Source of the DNA: Diorhabda sublineata
Lineage: Eukaryota; Arthropoda; Insecta; Coleoptera; Chrysomelidae
Length of the DNA stretch: 64,000 nucleotides
Assembly (NCBI RefSeq): GCF_026230105.1
Contig: NC_079475.1
Span: 34,656,086 to 34,720,085, forward strand
Reading direction: 5' to 3'
Part shown: piece after piece, positions 21,839-34,014 of the stretch
Layout of the letters: the number at the start of each line of letters is the position of its first letter
How positions within the stretch are numbered: position 1 is the stretch's first letter
Notes under the pieces: generated by a model
Database searches by the model: none
Seen by the model: the letters and a program-made list of their open reading frames with translations, nothing else
Told to the model about the DNA's origin: nothing
Translations under genes and position numbers: made by a program

Positions 21839-22873
21839 ATGGCATTCAAAGTAAGTAAAATTTTTCAAATGATAAGTGCTTCACAAAATTATCTTTCACA
21901 ATTTTTTACGATACTATCATAATGGCAGTTTTTTTCTTTTTGAGTTTAGTCATATTACATAACAAAACCAAAAAAAAAAGAATTTGAAACTATCATTTTC
22001 ATAATTTTAATTTTATCTGATATTTTACTACAATAAAATCTGTTACTATTGCTAAATACCTTAACGTTGCATTTATTTCAGTTTATCTGTTTCTTCGCTT
22101 TCCTTGCTTCCACACAAGCAATTGCCTTGAACCCTCACCAAGCCTATTCAGATGCATCTTCTGTATCATACTCTAGTGTATCCAATCCACAAGGATATGA
22201 AGCACCAGCTTATACCAAATTAGCAGCGTCTGGACCTTACGCATCCCCAGCTATCACCAAATATTCAGCTCCAGTTTCATATTCCGCTCCATCTTACAAC
22301 AATCCAGCTTACAAAAAAGTCATTGGATCTGAAGATTACTCAGCACCAGCCAACTATGAATTCAATTATGCTGTTGAAGATCCTCACACTGGTGACATCA
22401 AAAGCCAACAAGAAACTCGTGAAGGCGACGTAGTAAAAGGAAGTTACTCACTAGTTGAAGCTGACGGTTCAAAAAGAATCGTAGAATATACAGCTGATGC
22501 TCACAGCGGTTTCAATGCAGTTGTACACCGTGAACCTACCGCATACCAATCAAAACCTGTAGCTGCCTACGCCCAACCCACTTACAAAGTAGCTGCCCCA
22601 GCTGCCTACGCCCAACCCACTTACAAAGTAGCTGCCCCAGCTGCCTACGCCCAACCCACTTACAAAGTAGCTGCCCCAGCTACCTACGCTCAATCTACCT
22701 ACAAAGTAGCTGCCCCAGCTGCCTACGCTCAACCTACTTACAAAGTAGCTGCTCCAGTTAACTACGCTCAGCCTTCTTTGGCAAAAGTAGCTTATACAAA
22801 TGCTCCTGATGTGTCTTATTCCAGTGTTTCTGCCCCTCAATGGAAACAAACTGCTCCTGCTTATTACCACTGA
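21839..22873 (+). CDS. RR-2 cuticular protein, gene B
   Basis: A secreted chitin-binding structural cuticle protein, paralogue of genes A and C. Exons are 21839-21850 (MAFK, then GTAAGT) and 22082-22873 (after TTATTTCAG); 267 residues, phase-0 intron of 231 bp. Signal peptide MAFKFICFFAFLASTQAIA, mature start LNPHQAYSDA. The RR-2 domain includes YEFNYAVEDPHTGDIK, QQETREGDVVKGSYSLVEA and YTADAHSGFNAVVHREP. The tail is the longest of the three: five near-identical copies of the 13-residue unit (YAQPTYKVAAPAA) plus a diverged sixth. It then repeats a motif of the N-terminal part (PDVSYSSVSAPQ) and ends TAPAYYH. Poly(A) signal AATAAA at 22943. A frame that seems to start at 22049 lies in the intron and is not the true start. 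Confidence 0.95.
22560..22775 (+). repeat. 39-bp coding tandem repeat in gene B
   Basis: Units of 39 bases encode AAYAQPTYKVAAP. The first units differ at very few bases, indicating recent copying or slippage. Confidence 0.9.
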
Positions 22874-22949
22874 TTTCGTTAATTGTTTTTTATTGTTAAT
22901 TATTGATAACGAACTGTTTATTTATTTTTAGTTTTTTTGAATAATAAAA

Positions 22950-24600
22950 AGCAATACTTAAAAGATACTTCTAGCTGTTTTAATAACTATGGCTTAAAAT
23001 CATTAATGTGTAGAATTAGCATTGCTAGGGAGATTCGTACAATTTTTTAAAAACGTGAATTTGAAATTCAAGCAATATATATATGTAGAAAAAGTTATTT
23101 TTGGAACGTTTCCTAATGTACAATGTTCAACATCAAAATATCGATTAGAAACATAAGATGCTTTTAATAACTCGCTTTTTAATTACGTATTGGAGACTCC
23201 TGATTGCACCAAGAAAAATGTTAAAAAAAAGAAAATTTTTGGATACGCTGACTGAAAAACAAAAAGAAATGAAACTAGCTAAGAATATTAAAAAAAAACT
23301 AATAGAATATAGAGGATATATCTCCAGATACAAAATACCTAAAGAGATGAATATTTCAGAAAGATAGGGCGAAAAAATGTCGAATAATATTCAGAAGAAT
23401 AACTACCAAGGAGAGTTGATGTGAAACGATATTAGACAGGTCAAACTTGAGTTAGGGGATACAAATAATCAGTTTTATTCTATAACCATTGCTCTAATAT
23501 TATTTTGATAATGATACTAGTGTTTTTGGAAAATAATAAAGTCAAATTGTTGACCGTGACAAAATTTATTATTGATTTTATTACTTCACTTCTATTCTTT
23601 TCCAATATTTGAAGAAGTTCAGTGATGTTAGGACAAATGAGTCAAATGGTAAAAATTGATTGAATCTAGACTGATTTAAGAAAATTTTAAAACTTATTTA
23701 TAGTAAGAACTTATTCATTTTTCTTGAGGGCGATTAATATTATGATCTAAATAAATAAACGTTGTTTAAAGTTTAAATATTTCCTTGCTCATACGTTTTA
23801 ATGTCAATATCACCAATTCGGTAACATTTTTGTTATTCCGAAAACGTTTTATTATTTCCGGAAACAATTCTTGAATAAAATACACATAAATTGAGATATT
23901 AAAAAACATAATTCTTTACATTATAAAAATTCATCATTAAGTTAATATAATGTTAATTCGATTATAAGAGTTTTGAATATCTTGAAACCTTCTGTTTTAT
24001 TTTTGTTTATCATAGAAAAACGTTTGCGATTCGATGGTTTTCTATAAGATATTCGCTAGAGAAGTATGGACCAAGTCAAAATTCATTTTAATCTTTCGTG
24101 AGCTACTTTATACGAGTAGATAGTATAGTATTATTAATGTGAACTACTGGTGAAAAGTTTTTGCTCAAAGTCTAAAATAATACTGTCTGTTATTTGTTTA
24201 GCCAATCAAGAACGTGTTGTGATTTATACTGAAGGGTTTTTCTAATTTATTTATATGATTTCTATACATAGGGTTAATCAATAAACACTGTCTCTTACGT
24301 TCTTAATTTATTCAAATACTATACATTACACTTAACTAACTTATAATAATTCACTTATCACTATTACTTAACTAATTTTATCTAAAGTCTTCGATTACTT
24401 TGCTAATTTGTTCTGTTCACTACGACTATTTATTATAAACTGAACTAAGCTGCGCTACATAAACTACATATCCAAATATAATTCTCCAAAGATCTAGAAA
24501 AATAAAATAAATAAACTTTTCTTGAAATTATTCAAAAGACTCAATGCAAATAAACCGCTTACTATAGAAAAGGATAAAAAAGAACAAACATCAAATGGAT
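22950..24600. other. Intergenic, no gene seen
   Basis: AT-rich. A Lys-rich frame at 23158-23367 (MLKKRKFLDTLTEKQKE) has no recognisable relatives and is probably chance. No repeat recognised. Confidence 0.4.
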
Positions 24601-24789
24601 TCCGCGGTTTATAAAAAGTAAGTCAAAGGCGCCGAGCGCTTTTCGCCGAATTTCAATACATCTAGGCAAGACCGGTTCTAGGGCGAAGACAAGTTCATAG
24701 CAATACTTTTTAAACTGAGACATCTTTTTGTTCGTAGTTCGTATACGAATTGCTTTCGTTCTCGTAAATTCGGACTTGTAAGTTTTAAA

Positions 24790-25560
24790 ATGGGTGAAAC
24801 CAAGAAACTATCGGTTGAAATTCGTACATTAATCGCAAGTCTTCATAATCTAGGCAAAAGTAACCGTACCATTTCCTCCGAACTAAAAATACCCTGACGT
24901 CCTGTGGCCTGCAACGTAAAAAAATGGGTCTACCATGAGCTTTGGCGATAAAAAACGTTCTTAGTGGCCTCAAAAAAACCACAACCGCTGAAGAAAAACT
25001 TATTGTATTGGCCAGCAAACATGAACGACTCACGGATGCAACTCAGATCAATGAATCTAGGAATCTGCCTTTGAGTACTTCTACAGTGAAAAGGAGATTG
25101 AGAAAAGCTGTTCATTTTGGCAAAGTGGCAGTGAAGAAACTTCTTCTAAGACGTTAAAATAAAATTAAGAGATTTAAGTAGGCCAAAGAAAATACATATT
25201 GGGTGCAATAAAAATGGGAAAAAATGTTATAGTATGATGAGTCAAAGTTTGAAGATTTAGACTCTACAAAAATAAGAACGGATGTTAGATCCATTTGTAA
25301 GACCGGCTATAACGACGAAAGGCGACAGGAGACCTGGTAGAAATTGAAGGAATTTTGAAGAAAGATGCTGTAAAAAACATTAGTGAAAAATTTAGTACGT
25401 TCTAGCCAGCGCCTGATCGGCAAAAAATTTATCTTTCAGCACGATAACGATCTTAGTTGAGTGTTGATTTGAGTTGATGTGGGACAAGTCAGAGAATGCC
25501 AAAATTTTACACCGAAATAATAAAAGCAAAAGGGGGATACATCGTTGAATGGAAAATTTA
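24790..25560 (+). pseudogene. Tc1-like transposase remnant
   Basis: Starts MGETKKLSVEIRTLIASLHN with a helix-turn-helix (LGKSNRTISSELKIP). It continues in shifted frames with EEKLIVLASKHERLTDAT, STVKRRLRKAVHFGKVAVKK, then DESKFED (first catalytic Asp region) and GDLVEIEGILKKDAVKNI, and last LQHDND near 25440 where the second Asp box is expected. The order matches Tc1 proteins (paired-like domain, ..V.RRL...G, SDESKF, Q.DNDPKH). The final part with the third acidic residue is missing. Many stops; not functional. Confidence 0.75.
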
Positions 25561-27670
25561 AATATGTATTAATTACTGTAATTTAATTATTACTTCATAT
25601 TTTCATCTATATATTTTCTTCAAAATATAAATATCAGAATCGATCGTATTGTTTTTATTTTTTGTCTATCGCGCAAACTAGAGAGTGGGAAAAAAACTTT
25701 TTACCTGTTGTGTATGTATTTATTATTGTTTCTGGACTATTAGAGAATCAAAATGAAATCAATTTGTGAAATATTATAAACATTTTAAATTATTTTTGGC
25801 ATTATAACAAAAATAGTAGTTTTTACAACTAATAGGAAACAATCTTCGGATTACTCCAAGATGAGAAAAATTAAATGATAACCTCGTACTGCACTACATA
25901 CAAGCGCCTAATGAGAACAGAAACAAATAAAATAAAAATCACTAACATAACTCGGTTTCCATGAAAACCTGTTTGCTTCAAATCACATCAATTTTTATAA
26001 AAAACAAAAATAAGCGTTCTCTAAGCATGACATAGTTTGTAATCATACTTGGGCTTTCGATCGTTTCTACAGATATATTCCAAAAATCTTGTTATAGATA
26101 TTGACATCAATCTTTCACTAAATAAGCCATGTATACGTATGCGTTTGTGGAAATTCCTTGAAATCTGTGGGTTTTCTTAGACGATTTTCAAGTACTGTTC
26201 TTTCAAAGCCATTCCCAAATCACGAAGACACTTCTTCCTATTGTTAGTTTCCTCTTATTAAATGCCGTTGTTAAATATATAGGTGATCCAGCATAAAAAC
26301 TAATCCCGATTAGTTATAAAGTTGGACCAAAAATTTCGAAACATTATTTTATTTGCAGCTGTTCAACTTAAAAATGTTAAGGTCTTCAAGTAATAGTAAG
26401 TAGAAGGCGAATAAACCATTCTGAGGGGTTGATGATGTCTAATTGGTGGAGTAAGCTTTCTTATTTGAGATTTAATGTGGCACTATGATTTTTTTATGTA
26501 TTCTAAATTGAGTATATGATTGATTTCAAAGATTCGTGGTATGCTCAATCCGTTTCTAATATTTCCTCTTTAGTAATTTCTCCTCCATACTACAATCTCA
26601 GTTCTTTCTATTAAAATAAAGTTTCTGAAATGCTGTTTCCAAGAAAACAAATTTTTTTAAAAGTTACCATGTGCTTCGACTCACTTCACACAGGGTAATT
26701 CTTATCTTCTCGAACCTTGGCAACAACTTTGTCTGCAGTCTTTGTATGAAGGAAATTTTCTTCTATTTGAAACTTCTGCTTTTTTTCATGTGCTGTTTAA
26801 AACTCGCGACATTTCTCTTCCTTAATAACTCTGTAAATCGTAGATTTCCCAAAACCAAGCGTATTAATAACTAATTTCACTGGGCCATCAACACTTTTAC
26901 ATAAATGTTTGTAAATAGTTTACAACAATTAAATATTGATGTTTTTTCACTGTCAATTACCAATTTTCTGGCGTTCTCGCATTAGATTACACCCTGCAAA
27001 TTTCATTAAGATTACACAATTTTGACCTACTTACTAAATGGAAAAACCCTCAATCGTATTTTAGTTGAAATTTGTTGGGAAATTATAAAATTTCATTCCT
27101 TTATTAGCAAATAGGTACTTATTAAGAAAAATCTTATAATACGGCTATATTATCTTCAAAACCTTTTGCTATTGTTCTGTACAGTTTTTTGTTAGAAAAT
27201 ACCGATAAACGAAAGAAAACTATTTATTATTAGCTCAGGTAAATTAACAAAACTTTTAGAAAATATTTAAATTATTCTATAATAATATTTAAAATGACCG
27301 TTCTTCGTTTTGCCAAAGAAATTAGTTTTTACTAAACTCTTGTATTTAAAAATTTACCAAAATTGAAAAGGAAGATAAAATCGTTGGCTCATCAATGGTC
27401 TTCCAAAAACTATACTTTTTCAACTTTATATGATGGTATAAAATGTGAATATTATTCTTTTGAATGAAACGAAAAAAGTAACGGCTTCAATCGTTAGGTA
27501 ATTATCAACCATTTCTCATTACTATAACGAATGTGATCATAAAGTCTTTATATCGAGCTGTCATCTTTTCTTGGTTGTGCAATGAAATAAAACATGGCAA
27601 TGTCCAATGACTGAAAGTATATTGCATGCATATTATCGCTCTAGTTTTTAATTATTAGTACATTTATATA
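25561..27670. other. Intergenic; weak helix-turn-helix trace at 26665-26880
   Basis: Mostly featureless AT-rich sequence. On the minus strand at about 26880-26665 a frame reads VINTLGFGKSTIYRVIKEEK, which looks like a DNA-binding helix-turn-helix of a transposase, followed by a Lys-rich stretch. This is too short to name a family. Confidence 0.35.
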
Positions 27671-27671
27671 A

Positions 27672-27845
27672 TTATGTTTTGTAGATCAATGTCACGTCGT
27701 TCGATATTATTCAATATGTTCATATAGAAATTCGATACCCAAAAGTGCCAAAAATGATCTAGAAGTATTTACACAACATGGACCACGCCTTTGGATTTTT
27801 CTAATATATAAAGACAAACTATTAGTAATAAACTATTGTGTATCT
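27672..27845 (+). promoter_or_regulatory. Promoter of cuticle gene C
   Basis: TATATAAAG at 27805-27813 and CTATTGTG about 30 bases on. Shared blocks: TGTAGATCAATGTCAC at 27679-27694, and AGTATTTACACAACATGG followed by ACCACGCCTT at 27763-27790. The last block matches gene B almost base for base. Confidence 0.75.
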
Positions 27846-27884
27846 GTGATTTGCTCAGTCTACAATCGATTTACGAAAAATAAA

Positions 27885-30800
27885 ATGGCATTTAAAGTAA
27901 GTGGAATAATAAGTAATTGTTAGATATATAAAACCTAATCTAAGTACCTCATAAAACTATTTCCACGTGGAGCTAATTAGAATTTCTATAGTGTAATGCA
28001 CGTATTTATGTTATAAGTATGAAATTATGAAATATTTTCATCAGATCTTGATAAATAAAAAAGTACACAAAACAAGAGAAGAAAATGGAACATAACTATT
28101 TAAGTTGTACCTTTTTAGTACAGGCGAATTAGGCGATTTTGGGCTAAAACCTTAAATTAAATTGGGCGGTTTTGATTTTCTAGATTCTAGGAAGTTTTGG
28201 AATACTCTGAAATAGTCTGGAAACAAAATTACGGGCATGGGTGTTCGAAATTTTGGAACTTGTATCTAAAAAAAGTTTTGAAACGTGAATAACTCGAAAA
28301 CAATGAAGAATTCGGAAAAAAGCTGCCGTAACAAAAAATGTAGAGTACAAAATTTTCAACAAAAAAGTATCACAGGTATTTGTTCCTAACCTCAAAATTT
28401 TTACCACAACAAGCGGTTTATACACTCAAAATATTTTGAATTACGAATAACTCGAAAACTACGAGGGATTCGAAAAAAATTGTTGGAGCAAAAAATGTAC
28501 AACACAAAATTCTCTACAAATTCGTTCGTAAGCATTTTTTCCTAACCTCAAAATTTTCAACGTAAAATGATTTCATGTACTCAAAAACATTTTGTATTGC
28601 GGATAAATCGGAAACTATGAAGATTTCGGCACAAACTGCCGGGATAAAAAACGTGGAGTACAACATTCTGTACAAAATGGGTTCAATTTTTTCCTTACCT
28701 CAAAATTTCCATTATAAAATTTGTTTGAGCGCTCAAAAATATTTTGAATCGCGAACAACTCGAAAACTACGAGGAATTCGAAAAAAAAAGTGTCGGAGCC
28801 AAAACTGTAAAGCACAAAATGAGTACCTACATTTTTGTGAAAAAGAAACTATTAGGAAGTCTGTGAATATTGAAATAATAATCAACCGAGATCGAAGATA
28901 GTGTTCATGATCGCGTTTTTTAAAAGTTAGTTCATTTGAAACCAAGAAGTAGTTCATGTGTGTTATATACATGAAAATATTGATAATAACACAAACGAAA
29001 AATCTCTCGTTGGATTTGCTTGTTTATATGGCTAGTGAAGAAACATATCCATTGAAACTTCAAGGGTTCTATCTCGCAAGATTTTCGAAAATTTACCAAG
29101 TCGAAAATTAGGGTAGCTTACCCGAATAGAAAATAGAGATGCATTTCGATTTTTTGTAAACGAGTTTTCCAAGTGTTAGAGCAGTTTCCATGTGCGCCTG
29201 GAACCTAAATTGGCTTGAATTCGCACTGGAGGGATTCGTTCCGGCTTTAGGCGTTGAGGGAGATTTACTCAGTAATAGTGGCTCTAACGAAAAAAAACTA
29301 GAGACATTTTTTGTGGAAAATTTTCTGTTCTACATTTTTTGTTACAACAATTTTTTTAGAATTCCTCTTAGTTTTCGAATTATTCGCATTTCAAAATTTT
29401 GAAAACCCGTGCCCGTGCATCTAGAAAATCAGAAGCCTCCAAATTAATTTCGGGTCCGATCCTATTTTACCTGTACTATTTTAACGTAATTCTGGTACGT
29501 ATACATGACACGTGAAATCACACGAGTGCACCATAAGCATTATTAGTCGCTTACCTTCAAGTACCATCGTCTCTCTCTGACTCTCTTCGGCCTCTCTTCG
29601 TCCTGAATAATTATTTATCATTTATCTTAAAAACTATTAACTTTATCAAAATTCTTAAAGAGAGCAATGTTATTGATATTTAAATTGTTTACAATTTGTT
29701 TTTAACAAATTTTTTTCTGGAATCAATTTTACAAAAATTATTTGAGCATGAATCAGAACATGTAATTGAATTCACTTTTTTATCGGTTTATATTACTTTT
29801 GTGTAATTATCATTGTAATTTATGTATATATATCAACAATAATAATGTATAATAGTATTTGTACATTTTTTGGAATCACAATTATATAAGAAAAGGTACG
29901 CAATGTATACTTGTGAACGCGCGAAATTAACAATTAAAAAAACAGGTATAAACACTGAATTTTTTTAAATCTCTATTAGAAATATTAAGTATTGTATGAA
30001 GAATTGAAAATACAGATTTTTCGAACCTTTAAAAATTTACATCTCTAAAAATAATTGCCTTTTTTATTAGAAATTACAATAATAAATATAAAACAAATTT
30101 TACCGGTTGAAAATAACAATTCCTTGCAACAGTTTCGGTTTAAACAAAATGGCTCGGGATTGCCACATGGCAACATGCATTTATATCATCAGTAAGGCAA
30201 TTTGACGAAGATTGCATAAAAAAATTTAGATGGAATGGTTTTCGCGCTGATTTCTCTATATGTACAAGTACTGATTGTAACAATATCTCATTTTCAGGAT
30301 AAGAAATCGTTCCCTCATTTGCTTTTTCTGAAGTATCTGGTGGCTTTAAGTACTTTACTTGTACTGTCGCTAATACAATCCTTTTAATTCATTCCAAAAT
30401 TATAATTTGTTTGTTTCCATTTTGACATTAAGAATTCAAATTCAGATTTAGCTGCTTTCGTTTCAGTTCAATAATAATAATGATTGTTCAACTGTTATTC
30501 GTGTCAATAATTTCGTTCAGAAACTTTGTGACTCCACCGGTTTTGTTCTAAAATCATCCATTCCAATAACAAAATAATTGATTTTCATAATTTCGGAAGA
30601 AAAGAGATACTATCTTGACTCCCCTGCATTGTGAATATCATCATCAAATATGTTGTTGAAATCCAATAATTAAATAATGAAAAATATGAGGTTTATTATC
30701 TACATAGTAAGTTCTATTTAGTTATATAAAAAAAAGTGTACAAATACCGTAAAAACATTTATTGTACAAACTACAAGTATTGAACTAATTTTCTTCATAG

Positions 30801-33679
30801 ATTTTATCGGCACTTGTCATAGCGAGGCACTAGATTTTATATATCTTCGTTATAAAAGGTTACCGCCTTTGTTTTCAACAAGTATTTACCAAGAAATGAT
30901 TTTAGGTGTAAGAAGGGCTGAAAGTCGCTAAGAGCAAGGTCTGGGCTATACATAGGATGACCAAACCAAACAGGTCCCAGCGAAATTCCTGTAGTTTATT
31001 TGTCACGTTCCCAGTATAAGGACGGGTATTATCGTGAGATAAAGAGAGATAAATAATAATAGTAATCCTTCATTGATTATTTGGCCTCGTAATAAGGAAT
31101 CGATAAGCAAGATGTCTTTTCTGTCCCAAAACACAGTACACATGAGTTGCTTAAGCTTAACTTTCATTGGGAACATAGTGTATCTCTGTTTCTTTGATTG
31201 CCCGTGACTATTTGACTGTAGTGTGTCAAAAAAACTGGAATGCACTGTATAGTAGTACAAGAGTAATTCCAGAGAGTGTCAATGAGAATTGTTTTAGTTA
31301 GTTCCGTTAGTTGGGGAATATTACATCTGGTAAGATATGACTCATTACCTATATTCAGCGAGGTATTCTCAAACAAATCATGTCATATCTTCGTAATAAT
31401 CAGTTCTACTCTCATGGGAGATTCGATAATAATCGACAATTCACAAATAACGAGACATAAAAACATCAGGACAGCACAGCTGGTTTTTTAACGATTACGT
31501 CGATTTACGTGTAAGAATATTTACTTAATCCTGATGTCTTACTATCTTTTGAGGTGTATGTATTTCTGGAGTTGAGTCATTACTTTTCCACAACTATTTC
31601 TATTCTCTCCTAAGCTGTGTTTTTTATTTTATTTCTTCCCATCTTATTCCTTGTTTTTCTCCTGTCACTTGTTTTTGTATGTTCGTGCTTCATACATCTT
31701 TCGTATCAAAAGTTCTTCTCCTAGTCGCATGATTAGGCCAACCCATATTAGTCCTTCTTCAAGTTTGTTTCAAATTGGTTACAAGTTAATTTTTTTTTTC
31801 ATAAAGTCTTTATTCTTGTATCTTCTCTCATTATCTCTTAGAAATTTAATTTCTGTACTCTCTATTCAGCTTTTTTGTTTCTGTGCAAGTGTCCATGTCA
31901 CTGATCTATATGTCAATATGAATATTACTAATTTCTACAAATTTCTCTTATTTTTTTTAGTATTTCATTATTAAACCCTAGGAACTGTGTGTCAATAGCG
32001 TTGAATAATCTTGTAGTCACTCCAGTTTATCTCTTGCTCCAGACTTCCATCTTGAGTAAATGTCATGCCAAGATACTTAAAGCTTTTGACTTAATTCATT
32101 ACTTTTCTTCACGAATGGCTTGTAACTTAGCTCAAGACTTTTTAAAATTGCTTTGTTCAGACGAACAGTTTAAATAATTGGTTATTTTTACCTTCTCGAT
32201 ATCAATTCATTACTCTGCCCGCCAAAACGGGCCAATTGACTGACCTGGTTAATTTCTGTTGAAAATTGCTTCTCCCAAATTCCTGTCTAATTCCATTATA
32301 GATTTGGAGTTTGCCTTTTGATATTAGGTGGTTGTCTTTTTATAGCAGATGTACTAGAGACTTATCTCGACATTCTTTGTTCGATGTTAACCATTTAGAA
32401 GATGCGACAGGGCTTTCTTCGCCATTTGCAGCTGCTGTGGTGTTGTAGGTATTTAATACAAATGTCGACTTGGTTTTACTAAGCTTGAGATTGCTCCATT
32501 GCCACGGCACAAGAACTTTTTTGTAGGCCATCCGGTGAATTTTCACCATAATTCACGCAATCTCACTGATCACTTTAGCTCTTATAATTGAAGAGCTAAA
32601 GTTTTCAATTAAAATCTTGAAAATACTTATTCTGTAGAGGCTTTGTGTGAATTTTCCGAATCGTTCTAAATCCGTACAATACTGAACACACTGTTTACAC
32701 TACCTTTACACCAACACTCACAATTATACTGAGTGATGCGCGTTTCGATAACCAAATGATCGTCTTAAGAGATTCAACGTAAAGTTTACCTTATTTTAAT
32801 GAATTGTTGTGAAACAATGCTCCCATTTTAATTAATCGATCCTGGTTTGAAAAGGATGTGAGGTATATAATTATCCCAAAAATCAAATCAAAATTGTGTT
32901 AGGATTCAACGAAGGGAAATAGAGATAAGATTGTAATGAATACAGCCTAGGTTGGATTGATTACTTTTTTCATAGTTCAATTCATGTCAGATTTTGTCAT
33001 TTGATATTGTAACCAACTATTTTTATTCCAGCTCATCTGCTTCTTTGCTTTCCTTGCTTCCACACAGGCAGTTGCCTTGAACCCTCACCAAGCCTATTCA
33101 GATGCACCGTCAGTATCATACTCCAGTGTATCCACTCCACAAGGATATGGAGCACCAACTTATACCAAATTAGCAGCGTCTGAATCTTACGCCTCTCCAG
33201 TTGTCACCAAATATTCCGCTCCAGTTTCATACTCCGCTCCATCTTACAACAGTCCAGTTTACAAAAAAGCCATTGGATCTGAAGATTACTCAGCACCAGC
33301 TCACTACGATTTCAGTTACGCTGTTGAAGATCATCAAACTGGTGATATCAAAAGTCAACAAGAAACTCGTGAAGGTGACGTAGTGAAAGGCAGTTACTCA
33401 CTAGTTGAAGCTGATGGTTCGAAAAGAATCGTAGAATACACTGCTGATGCTCACAATGGTTTCAACGCAGTTGTACACCGTGAACCTGCCGCATACCAAG
33501 CAAAACCTTTAGGTGCATACGCTCAACCCACTTACAAAGTAGCTGCCCCAGCTGCCTACGCTCAGCCTACTTACAAAGTAGCTGCTCCAGTTGCATATGC
33601 CCAACCTACATATAAAGTAGCTGCTCCAGTTGCCTATGCTCCTCAATTGAAACAGACTGCTTCTGCTTATTACCATTAA
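27885..33679 (+). CDS. RR-2 cuticular protein, gene C (5.1-kb intron)
   Basis: The third secreted RR-2 cuticle protein of the cluster. Exon 1 is 27885-27896 (ATG GCA TTT AAA, then GTAAGT). Exon 2 is 33032-33679 (after TTTTATTCCAG). The join is phase 0 as in A and B, and the protein has 219 residues. Signal peptide MAFKLICFFAFLASTQAVA, then LNPHQAYSDA; RR-2 domain with YDFSYAVEDHQTGDIKSQ, GDVVKGSYSLVEADGS and AHNGFNAVVHREP; four tail units around YAQPTYKVAAP; end TASAYYH. Poly(A) signal AATAAA at 33733. I join these distant exons because the promoter and 12-bp exon at 27.9 kb lack any other second exon, and the second exon lacks a nearer first exon. A lost or rearranged exon 1 is the alternative. 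The intron holds several transposons. Confidence 0.82.
28116..29478. mobile_element. Foldback element with internal ~155-bp tandem repeats
   Basis: The left end TAGTACAGG (28116) and the right end CCTGTACTA (to 29478) are inverse. Further inverted similarity extends inward (TGATTTTCTAGAT, then CGGGCA.GGGT, then TTCGAAAACTA.GAGG on one side, and the complement near 29300-29460). TTTT flanks both ends. On the left the inner arm is amplified about four times in units of 150-156 bases (starts near 28290, 28446, 28602 and 28752), each with ACTCGAAAACTA and CAAAAAATGTA words. No transposase frame. It lies in the intron of gene C. Confidence 0.75.
28285..28830 (+). repeat. Tandem repeat, ~155 bp x about 4
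   Basis: Each unit reads A.AACTCGAAAACTA, GAATTCGAAAAAA, AAAAAATGTA..AC and CCTAACCTCAAAATTT in that order. The units have diverged from each other and sit inside the foldback element. Confidence 0.85.
29483..30849. other. Intron sequence of gene C, nothing identified
   Basis: AT-rich intronic DNA without a recognisable element. Confidence 0.4.
30850..31300 (-). pseudogene. mariner transposase remnant in gene C intron
   Basis: The minus strand reads LMCTVFWDRKDILLIDSL (normally VFWD..GILLIDFL), then LLRGQIINEG. In a second frame follow QINYRNFAGTCLVW (normally KL...F.WDLFGHP) and, near the end, ENKGGNLL. This is the first catalytic Asp box and the C-terminal half of a mariner transposase. 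Several stops. The ends are not identifiable. Confidence 0.7.
31620..32170 (-). pseudogene. Non-LTR retrotransposon RT end (RTE/CR1-like craft)
   Basis: Minus-strand frames read SFKYLGMTFTQDGSLEQEIN, the conserved FKYLG..I..DG..E.EI block that follows the RT palm. After a few stops come LTYRSVTWTL (normally L.YGSETWT), EIKFLRDNERR (normally EMKFLRRI.G.TR) and LIWVGLIMR (normally L.WFGH..RM). The order is that of an RT C-terminus in the RTE-like group. It is a dead fragment in the intron of gene C. Confidence 0.7.
32697..32775. repeat. Single end of the ACACTCACAATTATACTG repeat family
   Basis: Reads ACACCAACACTCACAATTAT then ACTGAGTG, GCGTTTCGATAACCA and ATGATCGTCTTAAGA. The first part equals the arm, and the second the core, of the short elements at 6.3 and 53.8 kb. 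No matching right arm found. Confidence 0.6.
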
Positions 33680-34014
33680 TTTGAGTCTATTTATTATTCA
33701 TAACTGTTTATTTATTTTTAGTTGTTAAGAATAATAAAAAGCAACCATATAATAAGCTTTTAATTTCATCATCGATTTAAAATTGTTTAGTTATTAATAT
33801 TTTAAACGTTTCTGTAGAATATCAAGTATTCCACAATTTTCATCCTCCACTGAAAAATATTTAATACAATCCTGTCTAGCACAACAATACATACAACTAA
33901 AGTGATTACGGTAAAATTAAAAATACCTCAATAATTCTTCATTGAAATTTATTAACTATATATAAACAATTCTTGATTAATTTAATATTGGTAGATTTTC
34001 TTGATTCTTCAAAT

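Noticed and set aside
22049..22081. Upstream start for cuticle gene B inside the intron
   Set aside because: The conserved 12-bp first exon with GTAAGT at 21851 and the acceptor at 22080-22081 give the standard signal peptide.
22550..22870. Minus-strand frame through the gene B tail (Ser/Val/Gly repeats)
   Set aside because: Mirror of the 39-bp coding repeat of the cuticle gene.
32340..32549. Minus-strand frame starting MVKIHRMAYKKVLV that might be a piggyBac-like piece
   Set aside because: No conserved transposase block could be found around it.
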